Shown: positions 16,252 through 24,629, counted from the first letter of the stretch. The stretch is 64,000 nt of DNA from [Clostridium] citroniae WAL-17108 (GCF_000233455.1 NZ_JH376430.1:158131-222130); one strand, 5' to 3'. Numbers and translations are program-made. The notes: generated by a model from the sequence alone, not told the origin.

Positions 16252-16261
16252 TAAACGTTTA
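16252..16261. promoter_or_regulatory. LacI-type operator, downstream site
   Basis: The perfect palindrome TAAACGTTTA with a central CG, typical of LacI-family operators, lies about 20 bp downstream of the -10 box of the operon. The likely binder is the LacI protein encoded at 17971-18966. Confidence 0.65.
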
Positions 16262-16279
16262 TATGTTTTGTTAATTCTA

Positions 16280-16308
16280 AATATAATCGTTTACACAACA
16301 AATGTCAA
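16280..16308 (-). promoter_or_regulatory. Sigma-70-type promoter of the CoA/TRAP operon, with overlapping operator
   Basis: Minus-strand TTGACA (16303-16308) and TATATT (16280-16285) are separated by exactly 17 bp. The spacer contains TAAACGATTA (16284-16293), a one-mismatch copy of the operator at 16252, so a repressor bound there would block RNA polymerase. The promoter drives the six genes from 16193 down to 9610. Confidence 0.8.
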
Positions 16309-16330
16309 GAGGTTTTTCACGTAATAAATA

Positions 16331-16350
16331 ACCGGCCGCCCCCAGCCGGT
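16331..16350 (-). terminator. Terminator after the acyl CoA-transferase gene
   Basis: ACCGGC and GCCGGT (16331-16336 and 16345-16350) form a GC stem followed on the minus strand by TATTTATT. The T-tract is imperfect; it separates the LacI/CoA-transferase unit from the downstream promoter. Confidence 0.5.
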
Positions 16351-16377
16351 TTTATTAAACGATACATTGATAGTGAT

Positions 16378-17922
16378 TTATAGATTTAATTTTACAGGGA
16401 TATCCTGAAACAGCTGTGGATCCATGACTTTAAGGTATCTGCTGACAATGGGTTCAAATCCCATGACATCCAGAACGTCCTTTTGCAGATCGATCCCCGG
16501 GGCGATCTCTGTCAGTTCCACCCCTTCATCTGCCAGCCGGAACACTGCCCGTTCGGTCACAAAAAGGACCGGCTGTCCCGTCTGCCTGGCGTATGGCCCG
16601 CTGAAGCTGACCTGCTCCACTGTATCCACAAGCTTTTGCACCCTTCCCTCCTGAAGAATCTGCAGTCTTCCCTCCTTACATTCCTCTCTCAGCCCCACGG
16701 CCGTAAATGTTCCTGTAAAAACAACCCGCCCTGCGTTCTGGGAAATGTTGATGAATCCGCCCACTCCGTTGACCACATGGTTGAACTTGCTTACATTTAC
16801 ATTTCCCTGCCGGTCAAATTCAGCAAAGGAAAGCACGGCCACATCCAGCCCACCGCCGTCATACCAGTCAAACTGGTTTGTCTCGCAGATGATCGCCTGG
16901 GGGTTGTAAGCTATGCCAAAATCAGTGCCCGTGGCGGGAACACCGCCTATGATCCCCTGTTCCAGGGACAGGTGGATACAGGACTGGCAGCCGCTCTCCT
17001 CCAGCACCTTGCCCACTCCGGCGGGCACCCCAAATCCCAAATTGACCATATCACCTCTTTTTAGCTCCATGGCCGCCCGCTTGGCCATTACCTTACGGTT
17101 GTCCTGGGGCATATACTCGCTTTCAGGAAGTCCTCCCCGTTTCTTTCCGGACAGGGTTTCATCATATTCTGTTTTCATGGACATTCTCTGCCGGGAGTCC
17201 ACCACCACGGCATCGACCAGTATACCGGGTACCGCCACACAGTCCGGTCGGATCCCGCCTCGTTCCACCATCCGTTTCACCTGGCATATGACGACCCCGC
17301 CGCAGTTTTTTACCGCCTGGGCCTGGGAAAGCGCTTCCGTCATCAGTCCCTCATCCTCAAAACTGATGTTTCCATCCTCATCCGCGGCAGATCCCCGGAA
17401 CAGGGCAACGTCCAAATGGAAGCTTTTATAAAATATATAATCGTTTACATCTTTGGTAAATAAAAAAGAAAGCTCCTCTTTTGAACATTCATTCACGCGG
17501 CCGCCCTCCACTCTGGGATCCACAAAGGTATGAAGACCCGTCTTTGTGATCAGGCCCGGTCTCCCGGCCGCGATCTCCCTCACCAGCTGGGTCATGACTC
17601 CCTGCGGAAGGACATATGCCTCTATCTGGTTCTCCATGGCCAGTTTCTGCATATTCACAGACCAGGTCCAGTGGCTTCCCACTACCTTTCTCACCATGCC
17701 TTTATGGGCAAAATGGTCCGCTCCTCCCCCCTGCTTGTCTCCGATGCCGGCGCTGTGATAAAGGGTCAGCCCGGCCGGGCTTCCCGTGTCCAAGAACCGC
17801 TTTTCCAGGCCGGAGAGCAGATAACCCGGATCGTTGATCCCTCCTCCCCCTCCTGAAAGCCACAAGCTGTCCCCGTCTTTTACCAGATTTACAGCCTCCT
17901 CCAGTGACATACATTTTGACAT
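16378..17922 (-). CDS. Family I acyl-CoA:acetate CoA-transferase (fused alpha-beta, YdiF type)
   Basis: A 514-residue protein in which the two subunits of family I CoA-transferases are fused. The N-half has WLSGGGGGINDPGYLLSGLEKRF and the C-half has NLGFGVPAGVGKVLEES followed by SLEQGIIGGVPATGTDFG; Glu321 in SLEQG is the expected catalytic residue forming the CoA thioester. It probably exchanges CoA between acetyl-CoA and the pathway acid, recovering energy. It lies 48 bp after the lacI gene, so the two are likely co-transcribed, and just before the promoter of the six-gene operon. AGGGGG precedes the ATG. Confidence 0.9.
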   Translation of the reverse strand: MSKCMSLEEAVNLVKDGDSLWLSGGGGGINDPGYLLSGLEKRFLDTGSPAGLTLYHSAGIGDKQGGGADHFAHKGMVRKVVGSHWTWSVNMQKLAMENQIEAYVLPQGVMTQLVREIAAGRPGLITKTGLHTFVDPRVEGGRVNECSKEELSFLFTKDVNDYIFYKSFHLDVALFRGSAADEDGNISFEDEGLMTEALSQAQAVKNCGGVVICQVKRMVERGGIRPDCVAVPGILVDAVVVDSRQRMSMKTEYDETLSGKKRGGLPESEYMPQDNRKVMAKRAAMELKRGDMVNLGFGVPAGVGKVLEESGCQSCIHLSLEQGIIGGVPATGTDFGIAYNPQAIICETNQFDWYDGGGLDVAVLSFAEFDRQGNVNVSKFNHVVNGVGGFINISQNAGRVVFTGTFTAVGLREECKEGRLQILQEGRVQKLVDTVEQVSFSGPYARQTGQPVLFVTERAVFRLADEGVELTEIAPGIDLQKDVLDVMGFEPIVSRYLKVMDPQLFQDIPVKLNL

Positions 17923-17970
17923 ACTTCATATCCCCCTTCTTGTTGTGTATTAATAGAACAGATCATAATC

Positions 17971-18966
17971 TCAACAGGGCCTTACCGAATCCCTCAGCAC
18001 CAGTTTCCCTTCATAAATCGGGAACCTGTCCGCCTCTTTCCCGCTGATGCATGCGCATATATACTCCACCGCCGCCCTGGAAATCTCTTCCGCAGGCGTG
18101 TAATAGGAGGTGAGGGGAGGTATGATCTTATCGGTCATGATGATATTGTCATAACCCATGACGGACAGATCCTCCGGTATCCTGATGCCGCAGTTATACG
18201 CCGCCCTGTACACACCAAAGGCCAGCATATCATTGGATGTAAATATGGCCTGCGGCCTGTGCTTTCTTTTTAAAAGCTTCTCAATCCGCTTGTGGGAATG
18301 ATCCAGATCGTCCACGTCCAAAAGTATGATATCCTTGTCCGCCTGGATTCCCCGGTCCTTTAATGCCTTGACCATTCCGGCATAACGTTCCTCATAGATC
18401 ATGTTATTAAAACTCTGGAACACACCGCCAATGCGTGTATAGCCATTGTCCAGGAGGTAGGAAACGCAGTCATAGGCTCCCTTAAAGTTGTCCACCCGGA
18501 TGCACCGCTCAACATCATCCGGGAAATTGCGGTTCAGGTACACATAGGGGATGCCGAAATCATTAAGCTTTTTGATATGCTGATGCTCATTGGTACAGGG
18601 CGTAACAATGACCCCGTCAACCTTTTTCAGACTGAGGTTTTCTATGAACTTCTTTTCCCGCTCAATGTCGTTATTGGAATTGCACAGATATACCATAAAG
18701 CCCTGATCCGCTGCATATTTTTCTATGTACTTCTCCAGACGCGGATAATACATGTTCATAACATCGGGTATGATCAGCGCCAGCGTGTTGGTCCGGCCCG
18801 TCTTTAAGCTGACCGCCAGATTATTGGGCCTGTAGTCCACGGTCCGCACAGCCTCCATGATCCTCTGGCGTGTCTCCTCTTTAATATATCCCTTGCCGGC
18901 CAGGGCCCTGGACACGGTACAGACAGAAAAACCAGCCTCTTTTGCAACGTCTTTTATTGTAGCCAT
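17971..18966 (-). CDS. LacI-family transcriptional regulator
   Basis: About 331 residues. The N-terminal helix-turn-helix and hinge are clear (MATIKDVAKEAGFSVCTVSR, with hinge NNLAVSLKTGRTNTLALIIP), and residues 60-331 form the periplasmic-binding-protein-like effector domain. The ATG at 18966 is chosen because GAGGTG lies 6 nt upstream; a GTG three codons earlier is within that site. Its position beside the CoA-transferase and the LacI-type palindromes at 16252 and 16284 point to local control of the carboxylate cluster. The inducer is not known. Confidence 0.9.
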   Translation of the reverse strand: MATIKDVAKEAGFSVCTVSRALAGKGYIKEETRQRIMEAVRTVDYRPNNLAVSLKTGRTNTLALIIPDVMNMYYPRLEKYIEKYAADQGFMVYLCNSNNDIEREKKFIENLSLKKVDGVIVTPCTNEHQHIKKLNDFGIPYVYLNRNFPDDVERCIRVDNFKGAYDCVSYLLDNGYTRIGGVFQSFNNMIYEERYAGMVKALKDRGIQADKDIILLDVDDLDHSHKRIEKLLKRKHRPQAIFTSNDMLAFGVYRAAYNCGIRIPEDLSVMGYDNIIMTDKIIPPLTSYYTPAEEISRAAVEYICACISGKEADRFPIYEGKLVLRDSVRPC

Positions 18967-18998
18967 TCTATACACCTCATGCCTCTTGTACTTTTTTC

Positions 18999-19027
18999 AG
19001 TATAACAGACATGGTTCCTTCCGTCAA
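18999..19027 (-). promoter_or_regulatory. Promoter of the lacI/CoA-transferase unit
   Basis: Minus-strand TTGACG (19022-19027), a 17-bp spacer and TATACT (18999-19004), ending 33 bp before the lacI start. No copy of the 16252 operator is seen here. Confidence 0.75.
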
Positions 19028-19120
19028 AGAATGTTTTATGTTTCCCAAAGCGCAAACCGCCCCAAAAATAGGATCTGTAAAGGTACGCCGCCCCAAGGAA
19101 TAAGATCCGTGCCGCCATAG

Positions 19121-19164
19121 AAAAAGGCCGCCCCCCTGCGTAATAAACCGCAGTGTCCGCAGCC
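19121..19164 (-). terminator. Terminator after trmL
   Basis: On the minus strand GGCTGC pairs with GCGGCC and an inner CTGCG pairs with CGCAG, followed by TTTTT. It lies 14 bp past the trmL stop. Confidence 0.75.
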
Positions 19165-19177
19165 TTCCCTATATATT

Positions 19178-19678
19178 CTAATGATTCCAGTTCAGATGAT
19201 GCAGCTGCCCTGTGAGGGCCATCTTCTCAAATCCATGCTGCCGCAGCGCCTCATACAGCACCACCGACACAGAGTTAGACAGGTTCAGGGAGCGGATGTC
19301 CCCCCACATGGGAATACGGATACAATGCTCCTCATTCTCCACCAGGATCTCCTCGGGTATCCCTGCACTCTCCTTGCCGAACATAAGATAACAGTCCGGT
19401 TCATATTCCACATTGGAGTAAACCTTATGGGCCTTGGTGGTGGCAAAATACATGCGCCCCAGGGCATCGGGGTTGCGTTCCAGGAAATCCTGATAATCAC
19501 TGTACACGGTCACATCCAGTTTATCCCAGTAATCCAGTCCGGCCCTCTTAAGCGCCTTTTCGTTCAGCTTAAATCCCAGGGGTTCGATGAGATGGAGCCT
19601 GGTCTTGGTGGCAACGCAGGTCCTGCCGATATTTCCTGTATTGGAGGGCATCTCAGGCTCTAATAATACAATGTTCAT
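19178..19678 (-). CDS. trmL: tRNA (cytidine/uridine-34 2'-O)-methyltransferase
   Basis: About 166 residues, the normal length for TrmL, a SPOUT-fold enzyme that methylates the wobble ribose of certain leucine tRNAs using S-adenosylmethionine. The three SPOUT blocks are visible: EPEMPSNTGNIGRTC, LMFGKESAGIPEEIL and MWGDIRSLNLSNSVSVVLYE. The ATG at 19678 is preceded by another ATG; both lie just after the aminotransferase stop, so trmL is the last gene of the Lrp/aminotransferase operon. Confidence 0.93.
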   Translation of the reverse strand: MNIVLLEPEMPSNTGNIGRTCVATKTRLHLIEPLGFKLNEKALKRAGLDYWDKLDVTVYSDYQDFLERNPDALGRMYFATTKAHKVYSNVEYEPDCYLMFGKESAGIPEEILVENEEHCIRIPMWGDIRSLNLSNSVSVVLYEALRQHGFEKMALTGQLHHLNWNH

Positions 19679-19688
19679 CATGGTTGTG

Positions 19689-20861
19689 TCACGCCTTTCC
19701 ATCCAGGCGGCTTACAAAGCGCTGGATGCGTCCCAGCGCTTCCTTCAGGTTATTCAGGGAATAAGCATAGGAAATCCTTACAAAACCCTCCCCGCAGTCA
19801 CCAAATGCGGTTCCCGGCACAACAGCCACCTTTTCTTCCTGCAAAAGCCTGGTTGCAAACTCCTCGGATGTCATCCCAAAACGTTTAATGTTGGGAAACG
19901 TATAAAATGCGCCCAGGGGTTCAAAGCACTCGATTCCCATCTCCGCAAATGCATGGAGCAGGAAGCGGCGGCGCTGGTTGTAGGACTCCCGCATCATGGC
20001 CACGTCCGGATCCCCGTTCTTCATGGCGGAGACAGCAGCGTACTGGCTGGTGGTTGGGGCGCACATGATGGCGTACTGGTGGATCTTCAGCATTTGCTCC
20101 AAAATCACAGCCGGAGCGGCAGCATAGCCCAGGCGCCAGCCGGTCATGGCATATGCCTTGGAAAAACCGTTGATCAGAACCGTCCTCTCCTTCATCCCGG
20201 GGAAGGACGCAATGGTCACATGTTTTTCATCGCCGTATGTAAGCTCTGAGTAGATCTCATCCGAAACCACAAACAGGTCTTTTTCCAGAACAATCTCCAC
20301 AATTTTCTCCAGGTCATTCCGGTCCATAATCGCTCCGGTGGGGTTGTTGGGGAAAGGAAGCACCAGGATCTTCGTCTTATCCGTGATCTTCTCCAGCATC
20401 TTTTCAGGGGTCAGCCTGAACTGATCCTTTTCCTCCAGCTCAATCACCACCGGCACACCGTCCGCCAGGGTCACACAGGGCATGTAGGATACGTAGCTGG
20501 GCTGAGGGATCAGCACCTCGTCCCCCTCGTTAAGCATGGCTCGCATGGCAATGTCAATGGCCTCGCTGCCGCCCACTGTCACCAGCACCTCATGGTCGGG
20601 GTCATAAACCACGCCGCACCGGCGCTTTAAGTATTCACATATCTCCACCTTCAGGGGCTTTAATCCGGCATTGGAGGTGTAAAAGGTGCGGCCCTTTTCC
20701 AGGGAATAGATGCCCTCCTCCCTGATGTGCCACGGAGTGTCAAAGTCAGGCTCGCCCACGCCCAGGGAAATGGCGTCCTTCATCTCGCTGACAATATCAA
20801 AAAACTTGCGGATCCCGGAAGGCGGTATCTTTACGATCTTATCTGATAATGGATTTCTCAT
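19689..20861 (-). CDS. PLP-dependent class I/II aminotransferase
   Basis: A 390-residue cytoplasmic enzyme of the aspartate-aminotransferase fold. PLP contacts are NNPTG, D201 and Y204 (DEIYSELTYG), and K235 in NGFSKAYAMTGWRLGY, which forms the Schiff base; R243 is near the active site. Members transfer amino groups from aspartate, alanine or aromatic amino acids; specificity cannot be decided. Its ATG overlaps the stop of the upstream Lrp gene by four bases (ATGA), a pairing common in Firmicutes, and suggests control by that regulator. Confidence 0.92.
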   Translation of the reverse strand: MRNPLSDKIVKIPPSGIRKFFDIVSEMKDAISLGVGEPDFDTPWHIREEGIYSLEKGRTFYTSNAGLKPLKVEICEYLKRRCGVVYDPDHEVLVTVGGSEAIDIAMRAMLNEGDEVLIPQPSYVSYMPCVTLADGVPVVIELEEKDQFRLTPEKMLEKITDKTKILVLPFPNNPTGAIMDRNDLEKIVEIVLEKDLFVVSDEIYSELTYGDEKHVTIASFPGMKERTVLINGFSKAYAMTGWRLGYAAAPAVILEQMLKIHQYAIMCAPTTSQYAAVSAMKNGDPDVAMMRESYNQRRRFLLHAFAEMGIECFEPLGAFYTFPNIKRFGMTSEEFATRLLQEEKVAVVPGTAFGDCGEGFVRISYAYSLNNLKEALGRIQRFVSRLDGKA

Positions 20862-21340
20862 GGGGTAATCAGCATCCTTTCATCCTGCACCGGCTCACTG
20901 ATCACGGTGCCATGGTCTTTGTATTTTTTCAGAACAAAATGGGTTGCGGTACTGAGCACGGACTCCATGGGCGCCAGCCTGTCAGATACAAACTGGGCCA
21001 CCTGGCGCATGGTTTTTCCTTCAATGAATACAGTGAAATCATAAGCACCGCTCATCAGGTAAACAGCCTCCACCTCACTGTACTGGTAAATTCGCTCTGC
21101 GATCTTGTCAAATCCCATGCCTCTCTGAGGAGTTACCTTTACCTCGATCAGGGCCACTACTTTTTCATCGCTGGTGTTGTCCCAGTTGATCAGGGTGTGG
21201 TATCCGCAGATAATGTGTTCTTTTTCCATTGCCGCGATCTCATTGGCCACCGCGACTTCGCTTTCTCCCAACAAAACGGCCAGGTCCTTAATATCAATCC
21301 TGCTGTTCTTTTCAATGACTGCCAGAATCTTCTCTCTCAT
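20858..21340 (-). CDS. Lrp/AsnC-family transcriptional regulator
   Basis: A 160-residue protein with an N-terminal winged helix-turn-helix (RIDIKDLAVLLGESEVAVANEIAAME) and a C-terminal RAM ligand-binding domain (about residues 65-140, with EVEAVYLMSGAYDFTVFIEGKTM). Such proteins sense amino acids. It is translationally coupled to the aminotransferase behind it and probably regulates it. GGAGG precedes the start. Confidence 0.92.
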   Translation of the reverse strand: MREKILAVIEKNSRIDIKDLAVLLGESEVAVANEIAAMEKEHIICGYHTLINWDNTSDEKVVALIEVKVTPQRGMGFDKIAERIYQYSEVEAVYLMSGAYDFTVFIEGKTMRQVAQFVSDRLAPMESVLSTATHFVLKKYKDHGTVISEPVQDERMLITP

Positions 21341-21403
21341 GGTTATAACATCCTCCGCTTTCTATATTTATATGCAGAACCAACGCCCTGAACAAACAGA
21401 GCG

Positions 21404-22018
21404 CTAGTGCTGTACTGCGTAACTATCTGTGATCTTTAACAGTTCGTCAGGCTTTGGCCGCTCCAGATAACCCACGGTCTCCTCTCCATGGCGGATCTGC
21501 CTTGCAATGCCCCCGGTCACACATCCGATCACCGCGCCGGGGATCCCCGCTGCTTTCAGGCGTCTTACCAGCTGCCCTCCCCGGTCCGATGCCATGATGA
21601 CACAGTCACCGCAGAGCAGCCTGTAGGGATTCAGCTCATATAGTTCACACACTTCCACGGTCACCTGCCGGATGGGCAGCGCCCTTAGATCCACATCGAT
21701 CCCAACATTAAAAATTCCGGATAAATTCCAAAGGGCAGCTAATACGCCGCCCTCTCCTGCATATTCGTGGGCTGTCACAGCACAATCCTTCTGCGACAGC
21801 TCACGTTCCATCCATTGTCTCACACAGCTTTCTTCCGCCTGGTCCAGGCAGTTTAAGAACATGGGGGAAAAATGTGCCTCAAGCTCCCCTCTCTTACGCG
21901 CTCCGATCCTGCAGGTCCCGGCAAAGCCTGTAAATCCCGCCATCACCAGATCCTGACCGGGTTTCATGAAGCCTTCCCGCTTCTCAAATCCCCCCGGTCC
22001 CTGGCCTGCGGTCCTCAT
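21404..22018 (-). CDS. AIR-synthase-related (HypE/PurM C-domain-like) protein, half-length
   Basis: A 204-residue product whose second half resembles the C-terminal domain of the PurM/HypE/ThiL superfamily: AGEGGVLAALWNLSGIFNVGIDVDLRALP, then LLCGDCVIMAS and AAGIPGAVIGCVTGG. The usual N-terminal ATP-binding domain is missing; the chain begins with the linker-like MKPGQDLVMAGFTGFAG. It is therefore either a truncated gene or a single-domain variant. The ATG at 22018 overlaps the stop of the VanW gene by four bases and has GGAGG 7 nt upstream, so it is translated in coupling with VanW. Its biochemical role is unknown. Confidence 0.7.
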   Translation of the reverse strand: MRTAGQGPGGFEKREGFMKPGQDLVMAGFTGFAGTCRIGARKRGELEAHFSPMFLNCLDQAEESCVRQWMERELSQKDCAVTAHEYAGEGGVLAALWNLSGIFNVGIDVDLRALPIRQVTVEVCELYELNPYRLLCGDCVIMASDRGGQLVRRLKAAGIPGAVIGCVTGGIARQIRHGEETVGYLERPKPDELLKITDSYAVQH

Positions 22019-23589
22019 CCCGCTGCCTCCGGTACAGGTGTCACAACCGGTGCCGGGTCAGGTGCCGCCTCTGTAGGCGCCGGATCTGCCTGTACCGGAG
22101 CCGGATCTGCCGGCGCCGGGTCTGGCGCCGCCTCTGTAGGCGCCGGCTGCGTCACACCCGGTCCGCCGTCCACGCCGGTCACCGGTGCGGTCTCAACCGG
22201 TGCCGTCTCCACAGGAGCGGCTGCATTGGGATCCGGCGGTACATCGGCCGGAAGAGCGGGACCTACACGGTAGATTGCCTTGGATGCATTGTAGGTATCC
22301 TTGTTGAGAAGGGTCCTCTCCTGCTCCACGCCGTCCACGGTCACCACTTTCCATAGCCTGGACCTGAGTCCTGTATGGGAGGACTGGACCTTCACCTTTG
22401 CCCCCGGCGCCAGTGTATTGTCCACGATCAGCTGGGGTTCTCCCGGACTGGTGCTTCCAAGGGTTTCGGATACATATTCCACTTTGCGGTTTTCCGGACG
22501 CGTCTCTTTTCCGTAAATGGTAAAAGTCAGCTTCCTGCCTTCGGTGTAACCCTCCACGTAAATCGGAGTGCTGTAATTGTTCTTAATCTTAATATCCTTG
22601 TATGTGCCTGCAATGGCCGCATCCCTGGATGGTTTTACATAGGTCACTATCATGGAGTGGTTCTGTCTCTGAACGATCTCCACCTCGGCCTCCAGTGATG
22701 CGTTATACAGTGTAGTGGCAAGCTGGCACACACCTCCGCCGATACTGTCCACGACCTGGCCGTTCTCATAGGCCGCCGCGGTCTTATAGCCGTTAGCTGT
22801 TGTAAATGGCTGCAGGCATTCATAACCGGATAAAACCTCCCCGGGCATAAGCAGATGGCCGTTGATCTTGGCCGCGCCTACCGCCAGGTTGGTGGAGCGT
22901 GCTGCACCGCTGCTGCTGAAATCAGTTGTATAGGTCCCCAGCACATCCTGAATGGTTGCAAGGGCCTCTGTGGTGATGGCCGGCTGCTGCTCAGCCACCT
23001 CTGCCGTCACTTTTACAGGTTCTTCCAGTCCGCCTTCCAGGGCTTCATTCAGGGCCGCTTCCGTGGCCGCTGCGTCAACCACCTTGCCCGCCACAGAATC
23101 CGTAATGACAAACTGGCCGTTCTCCCTGGTTATGGTCGCATCCTGGGGCTGGGCTGTCACTGCCTGACACTGGGTATCCACAAATGCCTTTACCTTTGCG
23201 GAATCCACTTCCGTGTCCAGTTCCAGATCCACGGGCGCGGACGCCAGATCCTTCTGGACCATATATTGTCTGATGAGGCTGCCCCCCGCATACTGGCTGG
23301 CTGCCTGGTCTACTGCATCGGTGTTGCTCCAGTGAAAGCCCAGCTCCCCTGCCGTGGTCTCAACGTCCTGTCCGTCCACGTTCAGGATCACCTTCTGGCC
23401 CGCCAGCCCATTTACATACTGTTCCACTGCGGACCTGGCCTCCTCCGCCGTCATCCCTGCCAGACTCTGGCTGCCTATGCTGATTCCCACAGGAAGCACG
23501 GGCGCGGCCCAGGCGATCACTGGAAATGCCGCAAGCAGCCCTATACTTATGACTGCCGCCAAACCGGCATTTCCTATTGCTTTTTTCAT
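22015..23589 (-). CDS. VanW-family cell-envelope protein with PG-binding domain
   Basis: A 524-residue protein with an N-terminal membrane anchor or signal (AVISIGLLAAFPVIAWAA), one or two peptidoglycan-binding-4-type domains (about 35-220), and the VanW domain (about 235-350, with YKTAAAYENGQVVDSIGGGVCQLATTLYNA). A short beta domain follows, and the last 75 residues are a Pro/Ala/Asp-rich tail of TEAAPDPAPADPAP-like units. It probably sits outside the membrane in contact with the wall. Despite the name, VanW proteins are widespread in Clostridia and are not evidence of vancomycin resistance. GAGGAG precedes the start. Confidence 0.88.
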   Translation of the reverse strand: MKKAIGNAGLAAVISIGLLAAFPVIAWAAPVLPVGISIGSQSLAGMTAEEARSAVEQYVNGLAGQKVILNVDGQDVETTAGELGFHWSNTDAVDQAASQYAGGSLIRQYMVQKDLASAPVDLELDTEVDSAKVKAFVDTQCQAVTAQPQDATITRENGQFVITDSVAGKVVDAAATEAALNEALEGGLEEPVKVTAEVAEQQPAITTEALATIQDVLGTYTTDFSSSGAARSTNLAVGAAKINGHLLMPGEVLSGYECLQPFTTANGYKTAAAYENGQVVDSIGGGVCQLATTLYNASLEAEVEIVQRQNHSMIVTYVKPSRDAAIAGTYKDIKIKNNYSTPIYVEGYTEGRKLTFTIYGKETRPENRKVEYVSETLGSTSPGEPQLIVDNTLAPGAKVKVQSSHTGLRSRLWKVVTVDGVEQERTLLNKDTYNASKAIYRVGPALPADVPPDPNAAAPVETAPVETAPVTGVDGGPGVTQPAPTEAAPDPAPADPAPVQADPAPTEAAPDPAPVVTPVPEAAG

Positions 23590-23664
23590 AATTTCTCCTC
23601 TTCCCGGTTACATAAATTCTTTTCCTTCACATCCTGAGTTATATATATAAGCCCAGAACGGATT

Positions 23665-23775
23665 TTAGTACATCAGGGCGCTGAGTGCCATGGGCACGAT
23701 CATTGCCAGAACTAACACTACAACAATGATGGTTGAAATAATCTTCTTCATCTTAGGATCGCTCATATTCATCAT
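23665..23775 (-). CDS. Small single-pass membrane protein, 36 residues
   Basis: The minus strand encodes a 36-residue peptide: a short polar start (MMNMSDPKMKK) and one hydrophobic helix (IISTIIVVVLVLAMIVPMAL). GAAGGTG lies 7 nt before the ATG at 23775, and an AT-rich promoter-like stretch precedes it. It lies between the exonuclease and VanW genes on the same strand. I recognise no family; the K-rich boundary suggests an N-in, C-out helix. Confidence 0.65.
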   Translation of the reverse strand: MMNMSDPKMKKIISTIIVVVLVLAMIVPMALSALMY

Positions 23776-23834
23776 GTACATTCACCTTCTTTAATATTAA
23801 TATGCCTCGAATCTCTTCATTTATCTATCTATAT

Positions 23835-24557
23835 TTAAGAGATTTGCCTTGGAATCCTTCCGTACTGGGAGATAATGGTGTCGATCATCCGCGATGCCTC
23901 GCTGCGGCTGATATCATCAATCTGCACAGTTATGTCTATTCTATGACATTTTACTAAATCCTGCAAGTATTCTTTTTGCCTTTTTGTGGCCGGCTGCTCC
24001 CTTTTTGCCTTGTAAATCAAGGGTTTTGAGGTGAACAGTTCCGGTCTGTCCTGGCTGTGGAGCTTTAACAGCTCCTGGTAAAGCCTGTGCGCCGCCTCCG
24101 CATCGGCCTGGGCACGGTGGGCAGCGGACTGGGATATATGATAGTAAGAGCAGGCACAGGACAGATTCCGCTTCACATCCCCGGGCATAAACGCCCGGCA
24201 CAGCATCAGGGTGTCCAAACCTTCCTTTTCAAATTCCAGACGGCTGTTGACTGCCGCGTGCTTTAAAAAACTATAATCAAACATAATATTATGCCCCAAA
24301 AGGGGCAGATCGCCAAAGAATTCCACTGCGTCCCCTATCACATCCTCTATGGGCGGCGCATCCTTTAACATCTCATCTGTAATCCCGGTCAGCCGCGTAA
24401 TGTGCATCCCCAGCCTGCGCATAGGGTTTACAAGGGTCACAAACTGCCCGGCAACGGCTCCGTCTATGATCTTGATGGCTGCTATCTCGGTTATCTTTTC
24501 CTGTTTGGCCTCAAGTCCCGTTGTCTCCAGATCCAAGGCTATGTATGAATTCATCAT
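23835..24557 (-). CDS. DnaQ-like 3'-5' exonuclease (DEDDh)
   Basis: A 240-residue protein related to the proofreading exonuclease domain of DNA polymerase III. Exo I is IALDLETTGLE (D9, E11), Exo II is LLGHNIMFDYSFL, and Exo III is AHRAQADAEAAHRL with the His-x4-Asp pair. The last 45 residues form a basic helical extension (KREQPATKRQKEYLQDL). It is a stand-alone nuclease that likely trims DNA or RNA ends in the cytoplasm. Confidence 0.9.
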   Translation of the reverse strand: MMNSYIALDLETTGLEAKQEKITEIAAIKIIDGAVAGQFVTLVNPMRRLGMHITRLTGITDEMLKDAPPIEDVIGDAVEFFGDLPLLGHNIMFDYSFLKHAAVNSRLEFEKEGLDTLMLCRAFMPGDVKRNLSCACSYYHISQSAAHRAQADAEAAHRLYQELLKLHSQDRPELFTSKPLIYKAKREQPATKRQKEYLQDLVKCHRIDITVQIDDISRSEASRMIDTIISQYGRIPRQIS

Positions 24558-24591
24558 TCTCTTCTTCCGTCTCCTATTCTAGTACCTCATG

Positions 24592-24614
24592 GCGTAAATC
24601 ACAGGAATTTACGC
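24592..24614. repeat. Perfect inverted repeat GCGTAAAT / ATTTACGC
   Basis: Eight-bp perfect arms (24592-24599 and 24607-24614) with a 7-bp spacer lie between the nth stop and the exonuclease start. No T-tract follows, so an operator is more likely than a terminator. Confidence 0.55.
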
Positions 24615-24629
24615 AATGCAGCGCTAAGG

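Noticed and set aside
22015..23589. VanW gene as a vancomycin-resistance determinant
   Set aside because: VanW-domain proteins are common in Clostridia; no VanHAX or VanRS genes are present in the window.
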